Source of the DNA: Solimonas sp040066175
Lineage (GTDB): Bacteria > Pseudomonadota > Gammaproteobacteria > Nevskiales > Nevskiaceae
Direction: 5' to 3'
Length of the DNA: 64,000 bases
Assembly (NCBI RefSeq): GCF_040066175.1
Contig: NZ_JBEAAM010000006.1
Coordinates: 1-64,000, forward strand
Both the position numbers and the translations under genes were made by a program. The notes under the pieces were generated by a model. The model was not told the origin of the DNA, searched no databases, and was given only the letters and a program-made list of their open reading frames with translations. Below are positions 45,301 through 51,785 of the stretch, in pieces (the stretch's first letter is position 1; every line of letters begins with the position of its first letter).

Positions 45301-45577
45301 TCTGCTTCTCGGCGAAGGACGCCGGCAGCTTGCGCCAGGCGCAGATGCGCTCGCCGAACTGGCGGCGGATCTCGCCCTGCTGGCTGCGCGCAAAACCTGG
45401 ATTCATCTTCGCCGCCACCGCCACCGGGTCGGCCTGCTCGTAACCCGCGGGACAGTCCGCCGCACCCAGCCACTGCAGGGCCGCCCCGCGCCACTGCGGC
45501 GCCATCCCCGCAGCCAACCCCAGTCCGAGAGCAGCCACGGCCGCCACGCCCCACACCCGCGCCTTGCGCAATGCCAT
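42389..45577 (-). CDS. Large secreted BNR-repeat/sialidase-fold protein with GlyGly-CTERM-like tail
   Basis: 1062 residues. After a signal anchor (VAAVAALGLGLAAGM) come repeated Asp-box/BNR-type blades: DDLGQTWHHAS, SEDAGASYRNV, SPDFGDTWIRL, STDAGETFVDIS, consistent with a multi-bladed beta-propeller of the exo-sialidase/photosystem-stability type. There are eight or more cysteines. The end (FGGAMPAGGLLLLLAFGLLRRRPMV) has a small-residue motif, a helix and an arginine cluster like the GlyGly-CTERM signal cleaved by rhombosortase and exported by type II secretion. Substrate unknown. The ATG at 45577 follows AGGA. Confidence 0.82.
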   Translation of the reverse strand: MALRKARVWGVAAVAALGLGLAAGMAPQWRGAALQWLGAADCPAGYEQADPVAVAAKMNPGFARSQQGEIRRQFGERICAWRKLPASFAEKQIEARDIAGMRGLPPPGALRQAVEQKAALKLNQAKVANAVGQWAEYGSGPQVSDPAYPDGANDGIPEVAGRADNFAYDPVAQRLFVAIGNGGIWMSQAVGGDVGTLGDQWVSIGDRLPTLVTSAVAWTPARGGRVLALTGEHVQGGNTYVGLGAYWSDDLGQTWHHASGVPDGTNASRLAVDPSNPDIVYAATGMGLFRSEDAGASYRNVALPVSAECAGVTGLGPCQLANFVTDVVVKEPGGVTDQQCSAEGCPVLAAVGFRSGALPYADGRPQSPGNGLYRSDTGKPGTFARVGTATGQIQSASGGLVPVGFAPQARIGRIELGHAIGPAQDHNYVYAIVQDAVLLNGGVPVLDLPTDDGLPSLPLDCEVLPEGDPQFVCELATQGFSPTSINGVYVSPDFGDTWIRLADDVELTYAGITTGSSLAAVVALGIGPGVQAWYDLWIKPDPTAADPLLGAPTRVAFGMEEIWKNRVNAPVTGLEQTPNDFKVIGTYFAGNTCLFLLGNIDLAGLLGLPVPNGPPVCPFRDGLVTNITTTHPDQHDGIFIPDEQRGGVWLFAGNDGGVYKQYSANTLSDDLDNTKWGSGANRGFYTLMNYGISVARDGTVYYGLQDNASGKIEPDTRRQLRIYVGDGMWTAVDPDNSDIAYYQTPGLALVRTTDGGKSNDYIDDFDVGSAHFLSPFRMDPRDANHLVAAGTKVAETLDASTGANWTTVFDLGTNEATGGTFQSRGALEVEGDAVYVGACAPCNITASGAQFQNRLATNVGGSKPPKKGTSDGWHVASANGLPNRYIYDIEADPTDPRTVYVVLGGYSTARWLPDGQYLDSNPNRGSGRVFKSTDAGETFVDISGDLPDVITTAIVKRGEQLIVGTDIGVFISSDLQGSAWAPLGDLPSVPVNQLVLKPGDDRKLFAATFGRGVQVYDFAKATDGGGSTGGRAPDAGRFGGAMPAGGLLLLLAFGLLRRRPMV

Positions 45578-45727
45578 TCCAGATGTCCTGTTGATTTGCG
45601 GACCGCACCCTCCGTGGGCGGACCCGCACCATGACGAACTGCGCGGCACGATTCCTGTGCCGCGCATGCCGCTGCGCGCGGCAAGATCAATCCCGCGCAT
45701 AGTGTGCCCGCGGCAGCCACCGCGCAC

Positions 45728-45745
45728 TGTCGGACGTTTCCGACA
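45728..45745. promoter_or_regulatory. 18-bp palindrome TGTCGG-N6-CCGACA
   Basis: TGTCGGA (45728-45734) and TCCGACA (45739-45745) are perfect 7-bp arms. It lies in the divergent gap between the BNR-repeat gene (start 45577) and the receiver-domain gene (start 45863). The 6-6-6 layout is shared with 54580-54597 and resembles GacA/UvrY-type sites (TGTAAG-N6-CTTACA). Confidence 0.5.
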
Positions 45746-45862
45746 CGCCCACCGGGTGGAATCCCCCGCCAGCGACCCGCCGCGCGCACCGCCCGGGTGT
45801 GCGGCAGCGGCGCAGGCTGCTAGATTCGCGCGGAGGACAGCTACGGATCAGCCGAGGCGGAT

Positions 45863-46672
45863 ATGACCCAGCGGACAGCACTGGTCGTCGATGACTCCCG
45901 CTCTGCGCGCTTCGCGCTGCGCAAGCATCTGGAGAGCCACGCGTTCAAGGTCGAAACCGCGGAAAGCGCATCGGCCGCCTACCAGTGGCTGACGACGCAG
46001 ACGCCGGACATGATCTTTCTCGATCATGTGATGCCGGGCGAGGACGGCTTCGCGGCGCTGCGCCATCTCAAGGCCGATCCGCACACGGCCGCGATCCCGG
46101 TGATCATCTGCTCGTCCAATGAAGGCAGCGCCTTCGTCGCCGAGGCGCGCGGCCAGGGCGCCGCCGACGTGCTGCAGAAGCCGCCGACGCCCGAACAGCT
46201 GCAGCGCGTGCTCGACCAGATCGAATCGGCGATCGCAATCGCGCATCCGCCCGAACCGGCGACCGCGCCGGTCGCGCCTGCCGCCACCCCGGCAACGGCG
46301 CCAGGGAAAGCGGAAGTGGAGCTGCGTGCGACGCCGGCCGCCACCGAGAGTCTGCGCGTACAGCTCGACCGCCTGGCCGAAGACAGCGTCCAGGCCGCCG
46401 AAGCACTCGACGCCCGCATCACCGCGATGGAATCGCGCATGGCCGCGATCGAACGGCGGCTCAGCACCGAGCTGGCCAAGCTGCGCAAACAGCAGGACGG
46501 TCTGCTGCAACAGCAGTCCGAACAGCTCGACGCCCTGCGCCGGCAGTTCGAACACGAACTGCGCACGGCGCACGAGCAGTTCGCCGCGGAGCTGGCGCGG
46601 GCGATCCGCGAGACGCGCGCGCAGGCGGTCGAGGAAGTCCGCGAAGCGCTGATCCGCGCGCTCAGGTCCTGA
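45863..46672 (+). CDS. Receiver-domain protein with C-terminal coiled coil
   Basis: 269 residues. The receiver (1-120) has the acid pair in VVDDSRSARFALRKHLE, the phospho-acceptor in MIFLDHVMPGEDGF and the lysine in VLQKPPTPEQ. An Ala/Pro linker (about 130-155) leads to a long Glu/Arg/Gln heptad region (165-265), for example AAIERRLSTELAKLRKQQDGLLQQQSEQLDALRRQFE. There is no DNA-binding or enzymatic output domain, so it probably signals by oligomerising or binding a partner, as in motility or polarity systems. No kinase is adjacent. The tail overlaps the DUF423 gene end by 11 bp. Confidence 0.85.
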   Translation: MTQRTALVVDDSRSARFALRKHLESHAFKVETAESASAAYQWLTTQTPDMIFLDHVMPGEDGFAALRHLKADPHTAAIPVIICSSNEGSAFVAEARGQGAADVLQKPPTPEQLQRVLDQIESAIAIAHPPEPATAPVAPAATPATAPGKAEVELRATPAATESLRVQLDRLAEDSVQAAEALDARITAMESRMAAIERRLSTELAKLRKQQDGLLQQQSEQLDALRRQFEHELRTAHEQFAAELARAIRETRAQAVEEVREALIRALRS

Positions 46673-47033
46673 GCGCGGCCAGCAGCAGCAGCGCCCAGCC
46701 GGCGAGGAACAGCACGCCGCCCAGCGGCGTGATCGCCCCGAGCACGCGCACGCCGCTCAGGCTCAGCGCATAGAGACTGCCGGAGAACAGCAGCACGCCG
46801 CCGGCGAAGCAGGCGCCGGCCGGCTGCAGGAGGCCCGCGCTGCCGTGCTGGCGCAGCAGCAGGCCGACGGCGAGCAGCGCCAGCGCGTGCACCAGCTGGT
46901 ATTCGACGGCGGTCTTCCACACCGCCAGCAGGTCCGCGGGCAGACGCGCGCGCAGCGCGTGCGCGCCGAACGCCCCCAGGGCCACGCCGATCAGGCCGTA
47001 GGCCGCGCCGATGACCAGGAAGACCTTGCCCAC
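46662..47033 (-). CDS. DUF423 (YgdD) membrane protein
   Basis: 123 residues, four helices. The pattern GAAYGLIGVALGAFGAHALR ... WKTAVEYQLVHALALLAVGL ... GALxxxG-like ITPLGGVLFLAGWALL is diagnostic for DUF423/YgdD, small inner-membrane proteins of unknown function. It begins with GTG at 47033, one base after the stop of the upstream oxidoreductase gene, so it is co-translated with that gene. Confidence 0.9.
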   Translation of the reverse strand: MGKVFLVIGAAYGLIGVALGAFGAHALRARLPADLLAVWKTAVEYQLVHALALLAVGLLLRQHGSAGLLQPAGACFAGGVLLFSGSLYALSLSGVRVLGAITPLGGVLFLAGWALLLLAALRT

Positions 47034-47034
47034 G

Positions 47035-48213
47035 TCAGTGCGCGCCGACGGCGCGGAACGCGATGCCCGCGCGCTGCAGGCGCTCGATCAGCGCATTGCC
47101 CATCGCGTAGGCCGGCGTGATCACACCGGCGGTCTTCGGCAGCTTGTCGAAGGCCAGGCACAGCGCCGATTCAGCCAGCATCTTCGACGTCTCGCCGTAG
47201 CCCGGATCGCCGCCGCTGACTTCACAACGGACGCGCTTGCCGCCACCTTCGCCGAGGAAGGTCACGCGGAACCAGCCCTTCGCGCGCGTCGTCGCGCTGG
47301 GTCCGTCCCCCGGCTGGCGCAGCGCCAGCAGGCGCTCGCGCGTCGGCTTGAACTGGCTGCCGACGAGCAGCGCACCGGCGCCGGCCACGAGCTGCAGCGC
47401 GGTCGTCAGCTTCTTGACCTGCAGGAAATGGCCGTAGCGGAAATCCGGTCCGTAACGGTCCATCGCCGCGGCGCTGCGCCGCACGATCTGCGGGTCGATG
47501 GTCGGCATCGGCAGCGTCCAGGTGCCCAGCTCCGGAAGGTGGCGGATGCCGTGGTGGATCGCGCCGATGTTGCGGTCGAGCGGCCGGCCTTCCTCGCGGC
47601 GGCGCGCCTGCGCGACGCGCAGATACTCCGGCAGACGCGAGAACGCGGTGACCGCCGAGTGCAGCGTGCCGCCGGACAGTTCGCCGCCGGCGCGCACGAA
47701 ACCCTCGACGCGAATCGGCACGCCTTCCGGGAGCTGCTGCACGGTGAACCAGCAGCCGAGATCGTGCGGGATGCTGTCGAAGCCGCAGCAATGGACGATG
47801 CGCGCGCCCGACTCGCGCGCGCGGTCGTGATACTTGAGCCACATGCGATCGACGAATTCGGGCTCGCCGGTCAGATCGACGTAGTCCGTTCCCGCCTCGG
47901 CGCAGGCGCGCACCAGCGGCTCGCCGTAGCGCGCATAGGGACCGACGGTGGAGATGACCACGCGCGCCGCCGTTGCGAGCCTGCGCAGCGAACCGGCATC
48001 GCCGCTGTCGGCCTGCAGCAGCGGCAGCGCGCGGCAGGCCGGAACCTGGTCGGTCAGGCGCGCGCGCACCAGCCGGAGCTTCTCCAAACTACGGCCGGCC
48101 AGCGCCCAGCGCAGGCGCTCGCCGCCGTGCCGGGCGAGATACTCGGCGGTCAACTGGCCGGTGAAACCGGTCGCACCAAACAGGACGATGTCGAACTCGC
48201 GGGCTTTGGCCAT
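47035..48213 (-). CDS. Saccharopine-dehydrogenase-like NAD(P)-binding oxidoreductase
   Basis: 392 residues. A Rossmann start (FDIVLFGATGFTGQLTAEYLA) is followed by VISTVGPYARYGEPLVRACAEAGTDYVDLTGE and the CCGFDSIPHDLG region. This pattern belongs to the saccharopine-dehydrogenase-like group that includes mycobacterial trans-acting enoyl reductases, rather than to lysine metabolism. The substrate may be a lipid-linked enoyl group; that is inference. An alternative ATG two codons upstream (48219) is equally possible. It heads the pair with DUF423. Confidence 0.85.
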   Translation of the reverse strand: MAKAREFDIVLFGATGFTGQLTAEYLARHGGERLRWALAGRSLEKLRLVRARLTDQVPACRALPLLQADSGDAGSLRRLATAARVVISTVGPYARYGEPLVRACAEAGTDYVDLTGEPEFVDRMWLKYHDRARESGARIVHCCGFDSIPHDLGCWFTVQQLPEGVPIRVEGFVRAGGELSGGTLHSAVTAFSRLPEYLRVAQARRREEGRPLDRNIGAIHHGIRHLPELGTWTLPMPTIDPQIVRRSAAAMDRYGPDFRYGHFLQVKKLTTALQLVAGAGALLVGSQFKPTRERLLALRQPGDGPSATTRAKGWFRVTFLGEGGGKRVRCEVSGGDPGYGETSKMLAESALCLAFDKLPKTAGVITPAYAMGNALIERLQRAGIAFRAVGAH

Positions 48214-48261
48214 GGGCATCCGGGCGCTGGCTGCGGGGAGCCGATCATACCCGTGTCCCTC

Positions 48262-48702
48262 TCAACCCTGGGTGGCCGCGAAAGACCTGCGCAGCGCTTC
48301 GACGCGCTTGCGGTTGACGTCGAAGTCGTAGTAGCCGAGCCGGCTCGACGAGCGCACGTGCACGACCGGCTCGGTGGCCGCGAAGCGCAGCTCCAGATCG
48401 TCCACGTAACGCATGATCGGACTCGTGAACGTGGCGTGCACATAGTCGCCGCTGGCGGTTTCGATACGTGCGCCCGGCATCCCGGCGAGGACGCGCAGCA
48501 GTGCCGCCTGTGCCGCCTCGCGGCTGCCTGCATAGCGCAGAGGTTCGATCGCATAGCGCGTGCCCGGCTGCTGCGAGCTGACGCAGTGCGCCTTCTCGCA
48601 GGGCGCGAAGACCTCGCCCTGTGGCCGCAGGTTGGATGCGCCCATCCCGCAGGCGGTGAGCAGGACACACGCCGTTCCGAGTACCAGCGGTTTCACGGTC
48701 AT
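48262..48702 (-). CDS. DUF1499 lipoprotein
   Basis: 146 residues with a lipobox LLTAC giving a lipidated cysteine at about 18. PCEKAHCVSSQ, the YVHATFTSPIMRYVDDLELRF strand and VVHVRSSSRLGYYDFDVNRKRVEALR near the end are typical of DUF1499, whose function is unknown. It stands alone, 48 bp upstream of the oxidoreductase gene on the same strand and divergent from the thioredoxin-DUF4266 gene set, with 130 bp between the starts. Confidence 0.88.
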   Translation of the reverse strand: MTVKPLVLGTACVLLTACGMGASNLRPQGEVFAPCEKAHCVSSQQPGTRYAIEPLRYAGSREAAQAALLRVLAGMPGARIETASGDYVHATFTSPIMRYVDDLELRFAATEPVVHVRSSSRLGYYDFDVNRKRVEALRRSFAATQG

Positions 48703-48832
48703 GAAACACTCTCCGAATCCGACGGCCGGCGCCGCGACGGGCCCGAGCGGCCGCGACGCGACGCCCGCATTGACCTTTCGTTAACGATCGCACAGGCAAG
48801 GTATGCAGCATAGCCAAACTCCCGGAGTCTTC

Positions 48833-49315
48833 ATGCGCAGAGGTTTCCTGGCCGCCTTCGTCGGCCTGCTGCTGATGCCGGCGCTGGCGCTGGCCGCGCC
48901 GCCCGGCGGCAAGGACACGCCGCAGGCGCTCAAGCAGTTCGCGGGCAAGGTCGTTTACGTGGATTTCTGGGCGTCGTGGTGCGCACCGTGCGCCGAGTCC
49001 TTCCCCTGGCTCAACACGCTGCAGGACAAGTACGGCAGCCGTCTGGTGGTCGTCGGCGTCAATGTCGATGAGAACCAGAAGGACGCGGACCGCTTCCTGC
49101 AGCGCCACCCGGCGCGCTTCGCGATCCTGCGCGATCCCAAGGGGGAACTCGCCGCGCACTACGACATCCCCGGCATGCCCACCTCGCTGATCCTCGACGA
49201 AAACGGTGCGCTCGTGCACCTGCACTCCGGCTTCCGCAACGGCGACATCGCCGAATACGAGGCCGCGATCACGCGCGCGCTGTCCGGCGCCGCCCGGGCC
49301 GGAGCCACGCCATGA
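48833..49315 (+). CDS. Periplasmic TlpA/ResA-like thioredoxin
   Basis: 160 residues: signal peptide (FLAAFVGLLLMPALALA) and a thioredoxin fold with the redox pair C50-A-P-C53 in FWASWCAPCAESFPWL, VVGVNVDENQKDADRFL and the cis-proline segment GMPTSLILDENG. The ATG at 48833 has CCCGGAG six bases upstream; an earlier ATG at 48803 is rejected for lack of one. It is the first gene of a compact set with DUF4266, DUF3570, ApbE and DsbD, and DsbD is the likely electron donor. Confidence 0.9.
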   Translation: MRRGFLAAFVGLLLMPALALAAPPGGKDTPQALKQFAGKVVYVDFWASWCAPCAESFPWLNTLQDKYGSRLVVVGVNVDENQKDADRFLQRHPARFAILRDPKGELAAHYDIPGMPTSLILDENGALVHLHSGFRNGDIAEYEAAITRALSGAARAGATP

Positions 49316-49530
49316 AGCGGCAGACCCTCCTGATCACCGTCGTCGCGCTCGCGCTGTCGGCGTGCAGCAGCATCGGCGCCAAACCCTGGCAGCGCAGCGC
49401 ACTGGCGCGTCCCGACATGCAGGTGGATGCCGACCCGGTCCTGGCCGGACTCGACGACCACATCTATTTCAGCAAGGAAGCCTCGAGCGGCGGCCGCGGC
49501 TTCGGCGGCGGAGGCTGCGGATGCAACTGA
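49312..49530 (+). CDS. DUF4266 small lipoprotein ending in CGCN
   Basis: 72 residues. The lipobox LSAC places the lipid on C18. After KPWQRSALARPDMQVDADPVL, the sequence DDHIYFSKEASSGG leads into a Gly-rich tail with C69 and C71 (GGGGCGCN) at the very end. This matches DUF4266, a family of unknown function whose C-terminal Gly/Cys motif is its hallmark. It overlaps the thioredoxin gene by four bases and the DUF3570 gene by ten, so the three are translated together. The terminal CGC could bind metal or be a thiol substrate of the thioredoxin. Confidence 0.88.
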   Translation: MKRQTLLITVVALALSACSSIGAKPWQRSALARPDMQVDADPVLAGLDDHIYFSKEASSGGRGFGGGGCGCN

Positions 49531-50834
49531 AGAACAGGCGGCAATCGCTGACCGCAGCGACGCTGACACTGCTCGGCACGGCGGCGGCGGGCGGCGCGCA
49601 GGCCGATGGACGCAGCTGGGACATCGACAGTGCGGTGCTGGTCTATTCGGAGAGCGGCGGCCGCGTGCAGGCCATCGAGCCGGTCGTCAAGGGCACCCTC
49701 GACCTGGGCGGCGAGCGCTACTTCTCCGCCAAGCTGGTGTTCGACTCGCTGACCGGCGCGTCGCCCAATGGCGCGACGCCGGCATCGACGCCGCAGACCT
49801 TCACCGGCGCATCCGGCGGCGGCCGTGCCAGCGTCACGCCCGCGTTCGAGACACCGCTGGACGACCGTTTCAAGGACACCCGTGTGCAGGGCGTTCTGGA
49901 CTACAGCTTCCCGGTCAGCGCGAACGGCACGCTGGGCTTCGGCGGCACGGTGTCGAGCGAGTACGACTTCCTGTCCGCCGGCGCCAACCTGCGTTACGCG
50001 CACGACCTGTTCCAGAACAACACCACGCTCAGCGTCGGCCTCAGCGTCGAGGCCGACCAGATCGATCCGGTCGGCGGCGCCCCCGAGCCACTGACGCGCG
50101 TCGCCACCGGCGGCGGCGGTGGCGGTGACGACGAGGGCGAGGGCGAAGGCGAGAACGAGGGCGGCGGGGGTCGCACCCAGAGCAAGACCGTCACCGATCT
50201 GGTGCTCGGCCTGACCCAGGTGCTGGGCCCGCGCAGCCTGCTGCAGCTCAACTATTCGCTGTCGGCATCGAGCGGCTACCAGAACGACCCGTACAAGCTG
50301 CTCTCCGTGGTCGGCAGCGACGGCGAGCCGGACTACTACGTCTGGGAGTCGCGGCCCGACAGCCGCCTGAAGCATGCCCTGTTCGCGCGCTACAAGCTGT
50401 TCTCGTTCAATCGCGACGTGGTCGATGCGTCCTACCGTTACATGACCGACGACTGGGGCATCGCGTCGAGCACCATCGACCTGACCTATCGCTGGAACTT
50501 CGCCGCGCACCACTACCTCGAACCGCACCTGCGCTGGTACACCCAGACCGCCGCCGACTTCTACCGCGTCGCGCTCTACGACGGCGAGGACCAGACCGTC
50601 GCGCACGCCAGCGCCGATCCGCGTCTGGGCGCCTTCGACGCATGGACCGCCGGCGTCAAGCTCGGCGGCACACTGAACAGCGGCAGCGACTGGAGCGCAC
50701 GCCTGGAGTGGTACCAGCAGCAGTCGAAGCTGACCGGCGTGCCGGCGCAGGCCGCGGACGGCCTGTCGAAGTTCGACCTGCAGCCCGATCTGAGCGCGGT
50801 GATGTTCACGGTGGGGTACCGCTTCAAGTGGTGA
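49521..50834 (+). CDS. DUF3570 outer-membrane beta-barrel protein
   Basis: 437 residues with a signal peptide (SLTAATLTLLGTAAAGGAQA) and many amphipathic strands ending MFTVGYRFKW, as in outer-membrane barrels; this pattern fits DUF3570. At D75-S-L-T-G-A-S81 it carries a string that fits the ApbE flavin-acceptor consensus D-x-x-[ST]-G-A-[ST], with T78 as the predicted attachment residue; an ApbE gene follows. A loop around 195-220 is extremely Gly/Asp/Glu-rich. It starts inside the DUF4266 gene with GGAGG-like bases upstream. Confidence 0.85.
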   Translation: MQLKNRRQSLTAATLTLLGTAAAGGAQADGRSWDIDSAVLVYSESGGRVQAIEPVVKGTLDLGGERYFSAKLVFDSLTGASPNGATPASTPQTFTGASGGGRASVTPAFETPLDDRFKDTRVQGVLDYSFPVSANGTLGFGGTVSSEYDFLSAGANLRYAHDLFQNNTTLSVGLSVEADQIDPVGGAPEPLTRVATGGGGGGDDEGEGEGENEGGGGRTQSKTVTDLVLGLTQVLGPRSLLQLNYSLSASSGYQNDPYKLLSVVGSDGEPDYYVWESRPDSRLKHALFARYKLFSFNRDVVDASYRYMTDDWGIASSTIDLTYRWNFAAHHYLEPHLRWYTQTAADFYRVALYDGEDQTVAHASADPRLGAFDAWTAGVKLGGTLNSGSDWSARLEWYQQQSKLTGVPAQAADGLSKFDLQPDLSAVMFTVGYRFKW

Positions 50835-50844
50835 CCCGTCGGAC

Positions 50845-51735
50845 GTGAAGGGCCGCGATGTCGGCGTTGCCCACCTGCACGGACGCTGCCACGCCGGACG
50901 TTTCCGCGCGATGGCTTCGCCCTGTGAGGTGCTGATCGATGGCGCCAGCTCGGCACAGACCGCCGAGTTGGCGCATCTGGCCGCGGCCGAGGTCTGGCGC
51001 ATCGAGGCGCACTGGAGCCGTTATCGCAAGAACAACATCGTCCACCGCATCAACACCGCCGGCGGCAAGCCGGTCAAGGTGGACGAGGAAACGGCGCGCT
51101 TCCTCGACTACGCGCAGCATCTGTACCAGTTCAGCGACGGCCTGTTCGACGTCACCAGCGGCGTGCTGCGCCGCATCTGGACATTCGACGGCTCCGACCG
51201 CGTGCCCGACGCACGCCAGATCGATGCCATCCTGCCGCTGGTCGGCTGGCAGAAGGTGGACTGGCAGTCGCCATGGCTGCGCATGCCGGCCGGCATGGAG
51301 ATCGACTTCGGCGGCATCGGCAAGGAGTACGCGGTGGACCGCGCGCTCGGGCTGCTCAGGGCGCAGACACCGCTGCCGGTGCTGGTCAACTGCGGCGGCG
51401 ACCTGGCCGCGAGCGGCCCGCATCTGGACGGCTCCGACTGGCAGGTCGGCGTCGAGATCCCGGGCCGTGCGGATACCCCGCTGATGACGCTACGCGCCGG
51501 CGGTCTGGCGTCGAGCGGCGACGCGCATCGCTACCTGCTCAAGGACGGCGTACGCTATCCACACGTGCTCGATCCACGCAGCGGACGCGCCGTCACCGGC
51601 GGGCCGCACACGGTGACGGTGCGCGCATCGAGCTGCACCGAAGCCGGCGTGCTGTCCACGCTGGCCCTGCTGCACGGCCCACAGGCCGAGGACTATCTGC
51701 GATCCTGTGGCGCCGACGCCGCCGTCTGGTGGTGA
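50845..51735 (+). CDS. apbE: FAD:protein FMN transferase (ApbE)
   Basis: 296 residues. ApbE enzymes move FMN from FAD onto a Ser/Thr of a target protein. FRAMASPCEVLI, IDFGGIGKEYAVD (153-165), VNCGGDLAASG (with the metal Asp) and HVLDPRSGRAV (240-250) are characteristic, and a C-terminal SSCTEAGVLST follows. The GTG at 50845 is the only start between the preceding in-frame stop and the domain. No signal peptide or lipobox is visible, unlike many periplasmic ApbEs, so it would act before or during export of its target. DUF3570 is the natural candidate target. Confidence 0.93.
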   Translation: MKGRDVGVAHLHGRCHAGRFRAMASPCEVLIDGASSAQTAELAHLAAAEVWRIEAHWSRYRKNNIVHRINTAGGKPVKVDEETARFLDYAQHLYQFSDGLFDVTSGVLRRIWTFDGSDRVPDARQIDAILPLVGWQKVDWQSPWLRMPAGMEIDFGGIGKEYAVDRALGLLRAQTPLPVLVNCGGDLAASGPHLDGSDWQVGVEIPGRADTPLMTLRAGGLASSGDAHRYLLKDGVRYPHVLDPRSGRAVTGGPHTVTVRASSCTEAGVLSTLALLHGPQAEDYLRSCGADAAVWW

Positions 51736-51785
51736 ACCCCACGGACGGCACGCGGTCTATCGCCCCATCCCATTCGCGATCCTGC

